DNA of 64,000 nucleotides from Actinomycetes bacterium (GCA_021819725.1 JAKAQR010000010.1:1-64000); one strand, 5' to 3'; positions 15,782 through 26,140 are shown, counted from the first letter of the stretch. Numbers and translations are program-made. Notes: generated from the sequence alone by a model not told the origin.

Positions 15782-16803
15782 AGAACCCTGTGATCACCTT
15801 TACTCCTACTGAAGAACAGCTTTGCTGGACGTTTGGTGGTCGAGAACCCGTCATGGAGATCGACCCGGGGACGATCTTGGAGGTCTTCACCGAGGATTGC
15901 TTTGCTGGCAAAGTTCGGGCCAAAACTGACCTTGTCTCGGAGGTTTGTGAGTTCCCGTTCCTCAATCCACAGACTGGACCTTTTTACCTCAAGGGCGCCG
16001 AGGTTGGCGATACCGTCGTAGCCCACTTCATCGAGATCGAGCCAGCCCGGGATTGGGCGGTGTCCACTACCGTCCCGCTCTTTGGTGCACTCACCTCGAC
16101 CCACCTCACGGCAACGTTGCAGGACCCCCTCCCCGAGATCGTCTGGATCTGGGAACTTGATCGACAAACTCGACAATGCCGATTTCGTTCCGATGTTGGT
16201 GAATTCTCAGTCGAGCTCCCCATGGATCCGATGCACGGAACCGTTGGCGTCGCGCCGGCCAATCTCGAGGTACGCTCTGCGCTGGTACCTGATGCACACG
16301 GTGGTAATATGGACACTCCTGAACTACGTGCTGGTGTCACCTGCTACTTCGGGGTCAACGTCGAGGGAGCACTCTTCTCTCTCGGTGACGGACACGCACG
16401 GCAAGGCGAGGGAGAAAGTTGTGGTGTAGCCGTTGAATGCGCGATGAACACCGTCGTCTATCTTGACCTCATCAAAGGCACTCCCACGCCTTGGCCCAAA
16501 TTGGAGTCTGACAAGTACCTGATGACCACCGGATCAGCCCGTCCGCTTGAGGATGCCTTTAGGATCGCTCAGGTGGAGATGGTGGACTGGGTCGCATCCC
16601 TCTGTGGGATAGGGCGCATGGACTCCTATCAGCTGGTCTCACAGCTTGTTGAGTCTCCGTTAGCAAACGTCTGTGACACCAACTACACCTCAGTTGCCAA
16701 GGTCGATCGCCACTACCTTGGCGACATCACCGCACCATACCAGAACGCACATCATCTCGCGAGACAGGTAGGGCTCGAGTACCTGACAGCTCGTTCATCG
16801 TAA
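15778..16803 (+). CDS. acetamidase/formamidase family protein
   Basis: Cytoplasmic hydrolase of 341 residues of the FmdA/AmdA family, which releases ammonia from formamide or acetamide. Hallmarks include the metal-site region MDPMHGTVGVAP, the NMDTPELRAGV segment with conserved Asn/Met/Asp, and LGDGHARQGEGESCG with the conserved His and acidic residues. Length is slightly above the 310-330 of short family members. It is translated together with the upstream APC permease. The pair probably supplies nitrogen from a small amide. Confidence 0.9.
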   Translation: MKNPVITFTPTEEQLCWTFGGREPVMEIDPGTILEVFTEDCFAGKVRAKTDLVSEVCEFPFLNPQTGPFYLKGAEVGDTVVAHFIEIEPARDWAVSTTVPLFGALTSTHLTATLQDPLPEIVWIWELDRQTRQCRFRSDVGEFSVELPMDPMHGTVGVAPANLEVRSALVPDAHGGNMDTPELRAGVTCYFGVNVEGALFSLGDGHARQGEGESCGVAVECAMNTVVYLDLIKGTPTPWPKLESDKYLMTTGSARPLEDAFRIAQVEMVDWVASLCGIGRMDSYQLVSQLVESPLANVCDTNYTSVAKVDRHYLGDITAPYQNAHHLARQVGLEYLTARSS

Positions 16804-16852
16804 CTATCGCTCCAAAAGACACGAACTTCTCACCCGGCTAGGCTCTGGGCCA

Positions 16853-17359
16853 ATGGATGACGCGACCATCGAGAAGATTTCAATTTCCATTCTGACTGAG
16901 ACGGACTGGCAGCTATGGAGGTCTCTCCGTCTGCAAGCGCTTGCCGACGCCCCCAACGCTTTTGGATCCACCCTTGAACAATGGAGTGGGAAATCCGATC
17001 AAGAATCACGGTGGCGGGACCGCTTGCGTAACTCTGCTCTCGCCTTGGTCTGTCTCTTTGACCACCAACCCGCCGGGATGGTGGCGACAACGACGCCGAC
17101 CGCTGGCGAGACAGAACTGGTGTCCCTATGGGTCTCTCCCGAATTCCGGGGTCGAGGAGTCGGTGATCGGCTGATTGGTGAGGTATTGCGCTGGGCGAGC
17201 GAACGAGATCTCGCCCAAGTGCGTCTCTACGTCCGCGAGATGAACCGGGCGGCCATTGCGCTCTATGAACGACATGGATTCGTTGACACCGGTGAGCGAT
17301 GCGACGAGATGGATGGCATGTGCGAAGTGAGCATGCTCCGGGCTCTGCGCCAATCATAA
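16853..17359 (+). CDS. GNAT-family N-acetyltransferase
   Basis: Acetyl-CoA-dependent acetyltransferase of 168 residues. The acetyl-CoA loop SPEFRGRGVGDRLI lies near residues 97-110, and the late core motif MNRAAIALYERHGFVDTGE near residues 128-146 is typical. The N-terminal WQLWRSLRLQALADAPNAFGSTL is characteristic of a common subgroup. It is 49 bases downstream of the formamidase gene. Substrate unknown. Confidence 0.85.
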   Translation: MDDATIEKISISILTETDWQLWRSLRLQALADAPNAFGSTLEQWSGKSDQESRWRDRLRNSALALVCLFDHQPAGMVATTTPTAGETELVSLWVSPEFRGRGVGDRLIGEVLRWASERDLAQVRLYVREMNRAAIALYERHGFVDTGERCDEMDGMCEVSMLRALRQS

Positions 17360-17760
17360 CCCGGTGCAGGTGAGTCAGTACTGAGCTACCCGTAGGAACG
17401 AGCCCGAGGGCACGAACCAGATGGTCATCGAACGCCACAAAGAAGAAGTGTTCCACGAGAACCGGGATACTCCTGTTGACAACTGGAGCCGTACTACTCG
17501 CCAACCAAAACCTTTCCATCCGATCAATCGTGCACAACACCCACTACTGCTCCAGATCACCGGTTTGGAATCCTCGTGAAGATCCTGCATCGTAGGCACC
17601 AGCCTCTCAACGAACCCTCCTTCCTCCCAAGCGTTTTGTTTACCTTTCGTTCACAGTTCCATTACCTACACGCAACCTTTTGTTTTCTTTATGCTCGCAA
17701 TCGGTTGCTAGCTTGAGAGTCGAAGAGTGCATTACCTTCGCGGTCAGGAGGGTCCCGATA
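17360..17760. other. 400-bp intergenic stretch
   Basis: No gene is supported. A short minus-strand frame around 17400-17510 reads like a protein fragment but has no recognised family and overlaps the 3' end of the GNAT gene on the other strand. The last 100 bases are AT-rich and probably hold the promoter of the MFS transporter gene. Confidence 0.35.
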
Positions 17761-19203
17761 ATGGAAGATTCAGAGGCGTCGATTAGCAACCTCTACCACT
17801 CGCTCGACGAGGCGAAGGTTGGACGCAAGCACTGGGTGACGGTGTTTACCTCGGGAATGGGGTTCTTCACCGACGCGTATGATCTCTTCATCATCGGTAC
17901 GGTGACGGTCCTCCTTACACCAATCTTTCACCTCAACACCGACCAGATCTCGTTGTTGAACTCCATATCTCTCCTGGCATCGGTGGCTGGTGCGCTTACT
18001 TTCGGCCGATTGATGGACAAACTCGGTCGCAAGCGCATGTATGGGGTCGAAGTGGCCATTTTGGTCGTTGGCGCGATCCTGAGCGCCTTCGCTTGGAACT
18101 TCACTTCCCTGCTGATCTTTCGAATCATCGTTGGATATGGTGTCGGTGGCGATTACGCGACCTCTGCAGTTATCACCTCTGAATATTCGAACCGTCAATC
18201 TCGAGGCAAATTAATCGGCACCGTCTTCTCGATGCAAGCTCTTGGCCTCGTTGCTGGTCCAGCAATCGCGACCATTTTCCTCAGCAGTGGCGTTCCCTCA
18301 GATCTTTCCTGGCGGATCATGCTCGCCATCGGAGCGATTCCAGCCGCCTCGGTGATCTACCTTCGCCGCAAAATCCGTGAGACCCCCCGTTATACCCTGG
18401 GAATCAAGGGCGATCTCGCAGCAACGGCGCAAACCGTCGAATGGGTCACAGGTGTACACACCTCCGTCACACCGGATGAACAAAGTGTCACCTCCGCAAA
18501 GATGCGCCCTCGCCCGATTGCCAAGCTGACCCAGAAACCCTTCTTGCTCAGACTCATAGGGACCGCGGGTGGTTGGTTCTTGCTCGACATCGCCTTCTAT
18601 GGCAACTCGGTCTCATCACCATTGATTTTGAAGTTGCTCCAGCCAAAGGGGTCGTTGCTCTCCCATACATTACTCTCTCTCTTGATCTTCGCTGTGGCCG
18701 CCTTCCCTGGCTACTGGCTGGCGGTCTTCCTGATGGATCGAATTGGTCGCCGACGTATTCAGTGGCAAGGCTTTGCCGTCATGGCCGCAGCCTTCGCCCT
18801 GATCTGGTTGATCCCGGATGGTGCGAGTTCGGTGGCAATCTTCCTACCACTCTTTGCGATCAGCTATTTCTTCACCGAGTTCGGTCCAAACGTCACCACT
18901 TTTGTCTACCCAGCTGAAGTCTTCCCAACGTCAATACGTGGTACTGGCGACGGTATCTCGGCAGGAATGGGGAAGTTTGGTGGTTTCCTTGGTGCGCTAC
19001 TCGTCCCTCATCTGCTCCAGTCGGTGGGGATCAGTGGCGTCATGGGAATCATGGCTGGCGTGTCTGTTATTGGGGTTCTGCTCACCATCGTTGCACTCCC
19101 TGAGCCGCGCGGACGTTCGCTCGAAGACGCTTCGCATGAGACGCCGGTACTCTTTGAGCACGAATCGACTACCAGCTCATCCCCCACCGCGAGTGCCAGT
19201 TAG
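17761..19203 (+). CDS. MFS transporter, phosphate:H+ symporter (PHS)-like
   Basis: Twelve-helix membrane transporter of 480 residues. The frame is open 27 codons further upstream, but the ATG at 17761 has AGGAGGG before it and starts at the usual place relative to helix 1. The helix-1 sequence GMGFFTDAYDLFIIGTV matches the PHS family of phosphate and organic-anion symporters. The MFS loop GRLMDKLGRKRMYG follows helix 2, and the second-half motif MDRIGRRRIQ is near residue 330. A hydrophilic loop of about 60 residues separates the halves. Substrate could be phosphate or an aromatic acid. Confidence 0.82.
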   Translation: MEDSEASISNLYHSLDEAKVGRKHWVTVFTSGMGFFTDAYDLFIIGTVTVLLTPIFHLNTDQISLLNSISLLASVAGALTFGRLMDKLGRKRMYGVEVAILVVGAILSAFAWNFTSLLIFRIIVGYGVGGDYATSAVITSEYSNRQSRGKLIGTVFSMQALGLVAGPAIATIFLSSGVPSDLSWRIMLAIGAIPAASVIYLRRKIRETPRYTLGIKGDLAATAQTVEWVTGVHTSVTPDEQSVTSAKMRPRPIAKLTQKPFLLRLIGTAGGWFLLDIAFYGNSVSSPLILKLLQPKGSLLSHTLLSLLIFAVAAFPGYWLAVFLMDRIGRRRIQWQGFAVMAAAFALIWLIPDGASSVAIFLPLFAISYFFTEFGPNVTTFVYPAEVFPTSIRGTGDGISAGMGKFGGFLGALLVPHLLQSVGISGVMGIMAGVSVIGVLLTIVALPEPRGRSLEDASHETPVLFEHESTTSSSPTASAS

Positions 19204-19834
19204 CTAATTACCGCAGATACCTCGTGGCGTCACGCACGTCACGACAGTGGTAAGTTTGTGCTCACTCGCAAATAGAACAAGTCCGTTTCCCACAGAAGAG
19301 GCACGCGAGCGAGCAGCACTTCCTTGACGGACTCGAGCATTCAGCCGTTGGTGCCCTTGAGGCAGCATTTAGGTGATGGGCATTGTGGCATCAGAGGATC
19401 GCCATCGTTATGGCCTTGCACAGCAGTCCTTGCGATTTCCCTTTGGTTCGGACGGAGAACGATCCGCGCTGCATTGCGGAGCTCTTGTCACCGCAGAGTA
19501 CGACCGACTCCACAGCTGCGATCCGCTCGGACCGGTCTGATCACCATTCATCACACGAGCGATTCCGACTGGGACAGCAGCACGGGAATCGCGATAGAGA
19601 GATGATCAAGTCGGAAGATGACTGCGGTCGACGGTGCTCGCCGATGTCAACACCAACGCGGCCAGCAAGCAGATCAAAGCCATCCACGACGCCGGGCCAC
19701 CTCACCCCACAAGCGCTAGCCCGATCTTGGAGTAGCTTCGCAATCGAACTCCTGCCATCTCTTACGAATAGGCATTGTTCATAGCTGAAACCGAAGGCGC
19801 ACACCGTGCTCACAACACAGCTCTGGCAAGGGAG
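19204..19834. other. 630-bp intergenic stretch before tRNA-Ile
   Basis: No intact gene is recognisable. A short plus-strand stretch near 19640-19740 reads STVLADVNTNAASKQIKAIH and onward, recalling the C-terminal end of metal-binding ABC solute-binding proteins, but it is only about 35 codons between stops. It may be a gene remnant. Confidence 0.3.
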
Positions 19835-19908
19835 TGGGGCTACCTGGACTCGAACCAGGGACCTCAGCATTATCAGTGCTGCGCTCTAACCAACTGAGCT
19901 ATAGCCCC
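19835..19908 (-). tRNA. tRNA-Ile(GAU)
   Basis: Cloverleaf of 74 nt with anticodon GAT in the loop CTGATAA, a seven-pair acceptor stem (GGGGCTA/TAGCCCC) and a standard T loop GTTCGAGTC. CCA is not encoded. Same strand as tRNA-Ala(UGC) and gyrA. Confidence 0.95.
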
Positions 19909-19988
19909 AGAAACATCCACTTTAACAGCCGCATGGGTCGGCGTCCGCCGGTTTATCTCCTGGAACCGAGATTGTGATCTCCGCTCGA

Positions 19989-20900
19989 CTACGGAAGCTT
20001 CGCTGGCACACCTGCTGAAACGATCCCGCCTCCCCCATCGTTCTGTCCAGAGCCAGACGCGCCCGATCCTGCTCCAGCGGGTTGGTCACCCGTATTGGAG
20101 TTTGATCCCGAAGTATTGCCATCCCCGGTAGAAGAGGTGGGATTCAAGCCAAACCCTGGAACACTCGGATTCGGTATCTTTGTGCCGAGAATCGCTGAAC
20201 AAAACTCAGGGACAGTCAACCCACGATTCAGTGCACTCTCTGCCAATCGTAGAAACTGTTTTGACGACTGTAGCTTCGAAACTTTGGTTGTCACGGCAGA
20301 GGAACTTTGTACTTCACTGAGCGCTTTGCTGTAGGACATACACAGACCGTGATAACTCGCGGGCACCGCGCTACCCACCTGGCCTGGTGCGACAAGTGTG
20401 CCCTGCCCGTTTTGCTTCCCTTGGCCGTTTTGCTTCCCTTGCTCCTTAGTCTGGCCAGACTCCGCCACCTTTGTTGAATGCTCCGATCCAGATGGTGTCT
20501 TCTTGCCGTTTTGACCGTTGTCCTCCTTCGACGGAGCGACCTGCTGGTGCGAAGGACTCACTTGTACTTTCGATTGCGTTGCTTGTGTGGCCGATGGCGT
20601 TGTAGTTGCTGCTGGATGCGTAAACGCATGCGTCAACGCGGCAGTGAATCCGCCTCCCACCACCACGAACGCAGCAGCCGCGGCCGCTACCTTGAGCGGG
20701 GTAAAACGTGAGAACGCTCGTCGCCGTTGTGCTGACCCAACCACCACCGACCGTCGGAACGCGGCAACGGCCACATCCTCGGCGACTAACTCGTGGGTGG
20801 TCGCTGGAGCTTGGGCAGTGCGGACTAGCCGTGCGAGATGACCATTGGAACTCGTAGCGCCACGACCACCCAAAATGTCTTCGATCTCGTCCGGATCCAA
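19989..20900 (-). CDS. membrane-anchored putative anti-sigma factor
   Basis: Protein of 303 residues starting at TTG, 52 bases after the ECF sigma gene and probably in the same operon. A cytoplasmic N-terminus of about 68 residues precedes one transmembrane helix (LKVAAAAAAFVVVGGGFTAAL). The outer part is low-complexity: Thr/Ser/Gln-rich, with a repeated KQNGQG unit, then a short ordered segment around YHGLCMSYSKALSEVQ with two Cys, and a Gly/Asn/Ser-rich tail. No zinc anti-sigma motif (HxxxCxxC) is visible, so the role rests on topology and the neighbour. Confidence 0.65.
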   Translation of the reverse strand: MDPDEIEDILGGRGATSSNGHLARLVRTAQAPATTHELVAEDVAVAAFRRSVVVGSAQRRRAFSRFTPLKVAAAAAAFVVVGGGFTAALTHAFTHPAATTTPSATQATQSKVQVSPSHQQVAPSKEDNGQNGKKTPSGSEHSTKVAESGQTKEQGKQNGQGKQNGQGTLVAPGQVGSAVPASYHGLCMSYSKALSEVQSSSAVTTKVSKLQSSKQFLRLAESALNRGLTVPEFCSAILGTKIPNPSVPGFGLNPTSSTGDGNTSGSNSNTGDQPAGAGSGASGSGQNDGGGGIVSAGVPAKLP

Positions 20901-20952
20901 CGCTCTTCCACTCCTTACCTTGTCAGAATAAACGCAGCGAAGGCTGCTTACG

Positions 20953-21492
20953 TTACGCCTTATCCTTCAGATGTTCAGCGAGTTTTGCGAGCGCTCGGTG
21001 TTGCGCGACGCGTACCGATGCCTCGCTCTTACCTAAGAGGTCGCCCACCTCCTTCGCACTAAATCCTCCAAGCACCCTTAATAGCACGATTTCGGCTTGC
21101 TCGTCATTCAGCCCCTCCACCAGAGCAGCGACTGCCTCGTCGATCTCTAATTGCTCAGGCGGAGCAACCTCCGACAGCTCGTGCACGTCAGAGTCTCGTG
21201 CGATTTGTGGTCGAACAGCCCGGCGTCGGTAGAGGTCGATCATTCGACGTCGCGCGGTAGCAAAGATCCAGGCACGAAAGGCGAGCTCGTCACCAACAAA
21301 CTTGGACAATCCTTTGGTGACCGAGATCCAGACCTCGGCAGCGACGTCTTCGGCATCACCTCCAAGGCGACCTCGCAAGAACCGCAGCAGGCCAGGGTGA
21401 TAGGTTCGATAGATAACCCGAAAAGCTACCTCATCACCCCGTTGCGCCTGTTGGAGAACCTCTGGGAAGTCTTCAATACCAAATTGACTCAA
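20953..21492 (-). CDS. ECF-type RNA polymerase sigma factor
   Basis: Sigma factor of 179 residues. The frame is open to an ATG at 21630, but the TTG at 21492 has GAGGAG 4 bases upstream and gives the usual ECF length. Region 2 is clear: FRVIYRTYHPGLLRFLRGRL, GDAEDVAAEVWISV and FRAWIFATARRRMIDLYRR. Region 4 has the HTH LRVLGGFSAKEVGDLLGKSE followed by ASVRVAQHRALAKLAEHL. The next gene encodes a single-pass membrane protein that probably inhibits it. The signal sensed is unknown. Confidence 0.87.
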   Translation of the reverse strand: MSQFGIEDFPEVLQQAQRGDEVAFRVIYRTYHPGLLRFLRGRLGGDAEDVAAEVWISVTKGLSKFVGDELAFRAWIFATARRRMIDLYRRRAVRPQIARDSDVHELSEVAPPEQLEIDEAVAALVEGLNDEQAEIVLLRVLGGFSAKEVGDLLGKSEASVRVAQHRALAKLAEHLKDKA

Positions 21493-21822
21493 CCGGCTCC
21501 TCGATATGTGTATGCGCAAAATGCGGCTATCTCGGCAATAGTCTTGGAACGACTCTACAGCCCTACCCAAGAACTCACGCACGGATCCGGATGAAGGTAA
21601 GTCCGAATCTTCCTGCCAGGTATGCATCACCCCAAAGCATCTGGGTCACGTGTTCAAAATGTCGCTCCTGTACGCCCTGTCAGCGTTTTGGGCGAACCAT
21701 GTCAACAGTTCTTGATACCTCTCTTGCCCCGCGTCAACAGACTCTCAACGTTGCGGCCAATCTCCAAGCCGGACCGGTGCTCGAACATAGGATGAGCCCA
21801 TGTTCTGGAACTGGGAGTCTAC
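21493..21822. other. 330-bp divergent region between sigma factor and kdpA
   Basis: It holds the promoters of both neighbours and no gene. No small KdpF-like membrane peptide is encoded before kdpA, and no known riboswitch pattern was seen. Confidence 0.4.
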
Positions 21823-23511
21823 ATGGCGTTTGTAATCGAAATCATTGTCCTACTGGTCGTGCTCGGCCTGATCTGGCGATATCTGGGTTCATATCTGACG
21901 GCAGTGTTCACTGGGCGAGTCCATTTTCTGGACTGGATCGAGTTACCTCTCCTTCGTCTCCTCGGTATCCAACCGGGCGCGGAGCAGAGCTGGCGTCGGT
22001 ATCTCCGGTCCTTGCTCGTCTTCTCTCTCGTCTCCTTGGTGATCACCTACCTACTGCTGGCTCTCCAGGGACATCTCCCGCTCAACCCCGAGCATCTTGG
22101 TGACGTGACACCAGCACTGGCCTTCAACACAGCGGTGTCGTTTCTCACCAACACCAACTGGCAAAACTACGCTGGCGGGACGACGATGTCCTATCTCTCA
22201 CAGATGGTCGCCCTGGCGACGCAAAACTTCGTCTCAGCCGCCGTTGGTCTTGCCGTCGCGATCGCGGTGATCCGCGGCTTTTCCCGGAAGCGATCGAGTA
22301 CCCTTGGCAACTTCTGGATCGACACCATTCGTGGAGTGTTCTACGTTCTTCTCCCAATCTCGATCGTCATGACGCTCGTCTTCGTCTGGCAAGGAGCTCC
22401 CCAGACGCTCCTTGGCCCAGCGCACATTCATGATGTCTTGAACGGCGTCCACCAGACCATCCTGCGAGGACCGGTGGCCTCCCAAGAGGTGATCAAGCAG
22501 CTCGGCACCAACGGTGGCGGTTTCTTTAACGCCAACTCTGCACACCCCTTTGAAAACCCGACCGGATTCACGAACTTCCTGGAGATCGTTCTGATCCTCT
22601 GCATCCCTGTTGCCCTGACCTACACCTTTGGCAAGATGGTCGGCAACATCAAGGAGGGCGTTGCGGTGCTCATGGCGATGATTATCCTCTTCGCTGGCAC
22701 CTTCGCCTTCACGCTCGCAGCGGAAAAAGGCGGCAATCCCGCCGTACACGCAGCTGGCATCACCAGTACCCGCGGCAATATGGTCGGCAAAGAATCACGA
22801 TTCGGTGTCGACAATTCGGTACTCTTTAACGTAACATCAACACAGACCTCGACCGGATCGGTAAACTCCTCCGCGGACTCCTACACCCCGATCGGTGGGC
22901 TTGGCATGCTAGCAGGCATGATGTACGGTGAGGTCTCCCCCGGCGGTATTGGCAGCGGCATCTACACCATCTTGATCTTCGCTATCCTCACCGTCTTTAT
23001 CGCCGGTCTGATGGTAGGGAGAACACCTGAGTACGTGAGGAAGAAGATCCAGAAAACCGAGATTATCTGGGCGTCGATCGGAGTGCTGGTGATGCCGATC
23101 ACCGTCCTGATCTTGACCGCGATTACCGTTGCCCTCCCTGATGGACGAGCGGCCATCTTGAACCACGGACCTCACGGATTCTCCGAGATCCTCTATGCCT
23201 TTACCTCGCAGGGCAACAACAATGGCTCGGCCTTTGCCGGCCTCTCGAGCAACACCGCGTACTTCAACATCACCGGTGCTATCGCCATGCTGATTGGAAG
23301 ATTCGGCGTCATCGTACCGGTGATGGCACTCGCCGGCTCGTTGGCGGCCAAAGAGGAGGTACCGGTAACCGCCGGGACGTTCCTGACTGCAACCCCGATG
23401 TTCACCGGTCTACTGGTCGGAGTGATTTTACTGGTTGGTGCTCTTAATTTCTTTCCGGCGGTGGCTCTTGGACCCATCGCGGAAGCGGTCTCACATGGGA
23501 GGTTTTTCTAA
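21823..23511 (+). CDS. kdpA: potassium-transporting ATPase subunit A
   Basis: KdpA is the potassium-selective channel-like subunit of the KdpFABC high-affinity pump. The protein has 562 residues, the usual length, and about ten membrane helices. Selectivity-filter loops are visible: TNTNWQNYAGG near residue 108, and KQLGTNGGGFFNANSAHPFE near residues 225-244. The start ATG has GGGAG 5 bases upstream. kdpB follows directly with no gap. No KdpF peptide is seen upstream. Confidence 0.96.
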   Translation: MAFVIEIIVLLVVLGLIWRYLGSYLTAVFTGRVHFLDWIELPLLRLLGIQPGAEQSWRRYLRSLLVFSLVSLVITYLLLALQGHLPLNPEHLGDVTPALAFNTAVSFLTNTNWQNYAGGTTMSYLSQMVALATQNFVSAAVGLAVAIAVIRGFSRKRSSTLGNFWIDTIRGVFYVLLPISIVMTLVFVWQGAPQTLLGPAHIHDVLNGVHQTILRGPVASQEVIKQLGTNGGGFFNANSAHPFENPTGFTNFLEIVLILCIPVALTYTFGKMVGNIKEGVAVLMAMIILFAGTFAFTLAAEKGGNPAVHAAGITSTRGNMVGKESRFGVDNSVLFNVTSTQTSTGSVNSSADSYTPIGGLGMLAGMMYGEVSPGGIGSGIYTILIFAILTVFIAGLMVGRTPEYVRKKIQKTEIIWASIGVLVMPITVLILTAITVALPDGRAAILNHGPHGFSEILYAFTSQGNNNGSAFAGLSSNTAYFNITGAIAMLIGRFGVIVPVMALAGSLAAKEEVPVTAGTFLTATPMFTGLLVGVILLVGALNFFPAVALGPIAEAVSHGRFF

Positions 23512-25551
23512 ATGGCTACCAGCGTTCGAACCAAGGGAGTCGCGGGGTCGAAGTCCCTCTTTGACCGCGACATCCTCACCGCTGCCATCAAGGCGTCATT
23601 CATCAAACTCGACCCTCGGGTCCAGGTGCGCAACCCTGTTATGTTCGTGGTCTACCTCGGGACCGTGGTGACCCTCATCGCATCGATTGTCCACACCTCA
23701 CTCTTTTCGTGGATGGTCACGATCGTCCTCGCCTTTACTGTGTTGTTTGCCAACTTTGCAGAGGCGATGGCCGAGGGTCGAGGCAAGGCCCAGGCTGATA
23801 CCCTTCGTCGAACCCGAACCGAGACTGAGGCACGAAGGCTTAACTCCGATGGATCCGAGGAGGTCGTGCCAGCCAATCAACTCCAGACCGGCGACCTCGT
23901 CGTCTGTGAAGCCAACGACGTCATTCCCTCCGATGGAGAGATCGTCGACGGCGTTGCATCCGTCGACGAGTCCGCCATCACGGGGGAGTCGGCACCAGTC
24001 ATCCGCGAAGCTGGGGGTGATCGGTCGTCGGTGACGGGTGGCACCATGGTGCTTTCGGATCGCATCGTGATCAAAATCACCGCGACGCCGGGCAACTCGT
24101 TCCTCGATCGAATGATCTCGCTAGTCGAGGGTGCGAACCGCAAAAAAACGCCCAACGAGGTCGCACTCTCCATTCTCCTGATCGCATTGACCGTGATCTT
24201 TGTTCCCGTGGTGGTGAGCTTGGAGTACTTCGCCCACTTTTCGCATACAGGAATCGCGATCGTTACCCTTGTCGCCCTTCTCGTCTGTCTCATCCCGACG
24301 ACGATCGGTGCCCTCCTCTCGGCGATCGGGATCGCCGGAATGGACCGAATGGTTCAAAAGAACGTGCTGGCCATGTCAGGCCGAGCCGTTGAGGCCGCCG
24401 GCGACGTTTCGACCCTGTTGCTCGACAAGACCGGAACGATCACCTTTGGCAACCGAATGGCGTCGCGCTTTGTCGGCGTCGGCGGCACCTCCAATGAAGA
24501 GATGGCTCGAGTAGCTCGACTCGCCTCGATGGCTGATGAGACACCCGAGGGTCGTTCCATCGTGGTACTGGCGAAAAACGAGTACGGCATCCGTGACAAC
24601 GAAGTCGGTACCGATTACGAGTTCGTTCCCTTCTCAGCTACCACCCGTATGTCTGGCGTGAACATCAATGACACCCAGATTCGCAAGGGGGCAACCGAAG
24701 CGGTTAAACGGTGGGTGATCGACCAGGGTGGAGAGGTTCCCAGTGAAGTTGACGATCTCACCAAGGAGATCGCCAACGCTGGCTCGACCCCACTGGTGGT
24801 CGCTGAGAACAAGAGAGTGCTCGGCGTCGTCGAACTCAAGGACGTCGTGAAGCCTGGTATCAAGGAACGCTTCGCCCAGCTGCGTAAGATGGGCATCCGC
24901 ACCGTGATGATCACCGGAGATAACCCTCTTACGGCAGCCGCGATCGCCTCAGAGGCTGGCGTCGATGACTATCTCGCTGAGGCGACACCAGAGCGCAAAC
25001 TCGAACTCATCAAGGAGGAGCAGGAGGGGGGCAAACTCGTTGCGATGACCGGTGACGGTACCAACGACGCCCCAGCGCTCGCCCAGGCAGACGTCGGGGT
25101 TGCGATGAACTCAGGCACGGTCGCTGCCAAGGAGGCAGGGAACATGGTCGATCTCGATTCAAGTCCCACCAAACTGATCGAGATCGTCGAGGTGGGCAAG
25201 CAACTCCTCATCACCCGAGGGGCGCTCACCACCTTCTCGATCGCCAATGACCTCGCGAAGTACTTCGCCATTATCCCCGCACTCTTCATTGCGGCCTACC
25301 CACAGTTGAAGGTGCTCAACGTCATGCACCTTCACTCCCCGATCACCGCGATCCTCTCGGCAGTGATCTTCAACGCACTGATCATCATCGTTCTGATCCC
25401 GCTGGCGCTGCGAGGGGTGAAGTTTCGACCCGCCGCTGCCGGTGAGATCATCCGAAGAAACGTATTCATCTATGGAGTGGGTGGGGTGATCCTCCCCTTC
25501 ATCGGCATCAAACTTATCGATATTCTTCTCACGGTCACGAGGTTGTACTAA
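23512..25551 (+). CDS. kdpB: potassium-transporting P-type ATPase subunit B
   Basis: Catalytic P-type ATPase subunit of the Kdp pump, 679 residues. The actuator-domain motif TGES is near residue 157, the phosphorylated aspartate is D305 in DKTGTITFG, and the hinge motif [20 protein letters not shown] is near residue 513. Membrane helices frame these domains as in other KdpB proteins. The gene begins directly after kdpA and its stop overlaps the kdpC start by one base (TAATG). Confidence 0.97.
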   Translation: MATSVRTKGVAGSKSLFDRDILTAAIKASFIKLDPRVQVRNPVMFVVYLGTVVTLIASIVHTSLFSWMVTIVLAFTVLFANFAEAMAEGRGKAQADTLRRTRTETEARRLNSDGSEEVVPANQLQTGDLVVCEANDVIPSDGEIVDGVASVDESAITGESAPVIREAGGDRSSVTGGTMVLSDRIVIKITATPGNSFLDRMISLVEGANRKKTPNEVALSILLIALTVIFVPVVVSLEYFAHFSHTGIAIVTLVALLVCLIPTTIGALLSAIGIAGMDRMVQKNVLAMSGRAVEAAGDVSTLLLDKTGTITFGNRMASRFVGVGGTSNEEMARVARLASMADETPEGRSIVVLAKNEYGIRDNEVGTDYEFVPFSATTRMSGVNINDTQIRKGATEAVKRWVIDQGGEVPSEVDDLTKEIANAGSTPLVVAENKRVLGVVELKDVVKPGIKERFAQLRKMGIRTVMITGDNPLTAAAIASEAGVDDYLAEATPERKLELIKEEQEGGKLVAMTGDGTNDAPALAQADVGVAMNSGTVAAKEAGNMVDLDSSPTKLIEIVEVGKQLLITRGALTTFSIANDLAKYFAIIPALFIAAYPQLKVLNVMHLHSPITAILSAVIFNALIIIVLIPLALRGVKFRPAAAGEIIRRNVFIYGVGGVILPFIGIKLIDILLTVTRLY

Positions 25552-26087
25552 TGCTGACTCAAATCCGCCGCTCAATCGTTCTCGCCCTCTTCTTCGCTAT
25601 CATCCTCGGTCTTGCCTATCCACTTGTTGAGACTGGGCTGGCCAATGTCCTCTTTCCCACCCAGGCAAAAGGTTCACTCACCCCGTACGGCTCCACCGAG
25701 ATAGGCCAGCACTGGAGTGGAGACCGTTGGTTCCACGGTCGGCCAGATCTCGACAATGACACCGAGACGGGAGGCACCAATCTTGGCCCTCGGTCAAAGC
25801 AACTGCTCGATAACACCAAAGCACTCGTGGCGTTCTGGCATGCCCAAGGTGTCGACCCCACCCAAGAACTGGTCACCACATCAGGAAGCGAGGTCGACCC
25901 CGACATCTCCCAAAAGAGCGCTCTTGTCCAGATCCCAATGATCCACCGATCAACCGGCATCTCGGTTAGCCGCCTACGCCAGCTCATCGACGCACAGACC
26001 ACCGGGCCTGAATACGGCATCTTTGGCGATGGCTACGTGAACGTACTGAGCCTGAATCGTGCACTCGCGGCGATCGAAGGGCGCTAG
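25551..26087 (+). CDS. kdpC: potassium-transporting ATPase subunit C
   Basis: KdpC, 178 residues, has one N-terminal transmembrane helix (SIVLALFFAIILGLAYPLVE) and an extracytoplasmic domain with conserved elements ENxxW-type (HWSGDRWFHGRPD), GGTNLGPRS, the LVTTSGSEVDPDIS segment and the C-terminal YVNVLSLNRAL. It raises potassium affinity of the complex. It ends the kdpABC operon and is convergent with the KdpD N-terminal gene; a hairpin lies between them. Confidence 0.95.
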   Translation: MLTQIRRSIVLALFFAIILGLAYPLVETGLANVLFPTQAKGSLTPYGSTEIGQHWSGDRWFHGRPDLDNDTETGGTNLGPRSKQLLDNTKALVAFWHAQGVDPTQELVTTSGSEVDPDISQKSALVQIPMIHRSTGISVSRLRQLIDAQTTGPEYGIFGDGYVNVLSLNRALAAIEGR

Positions 26088-26140
26088 CTGGCTCGCGTCA
26101 CGGTGGGTGGAAACAGACAGCGAGCAATGCGTGATCCACG

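Noticed and set aside
16830..17540. Open frame of 236 codons on the minus strand
   Set aside because: It covers the GNAT gene antisense; the plus-strand gene has clear acetyl-CoA motifs.
21631..21822. KdpF peptide or cyclic di-AMP riboswitch before kdpA
   Set aside because: No short hydrophobic frame and no recognisable riboswitch core could be found in this stretch.
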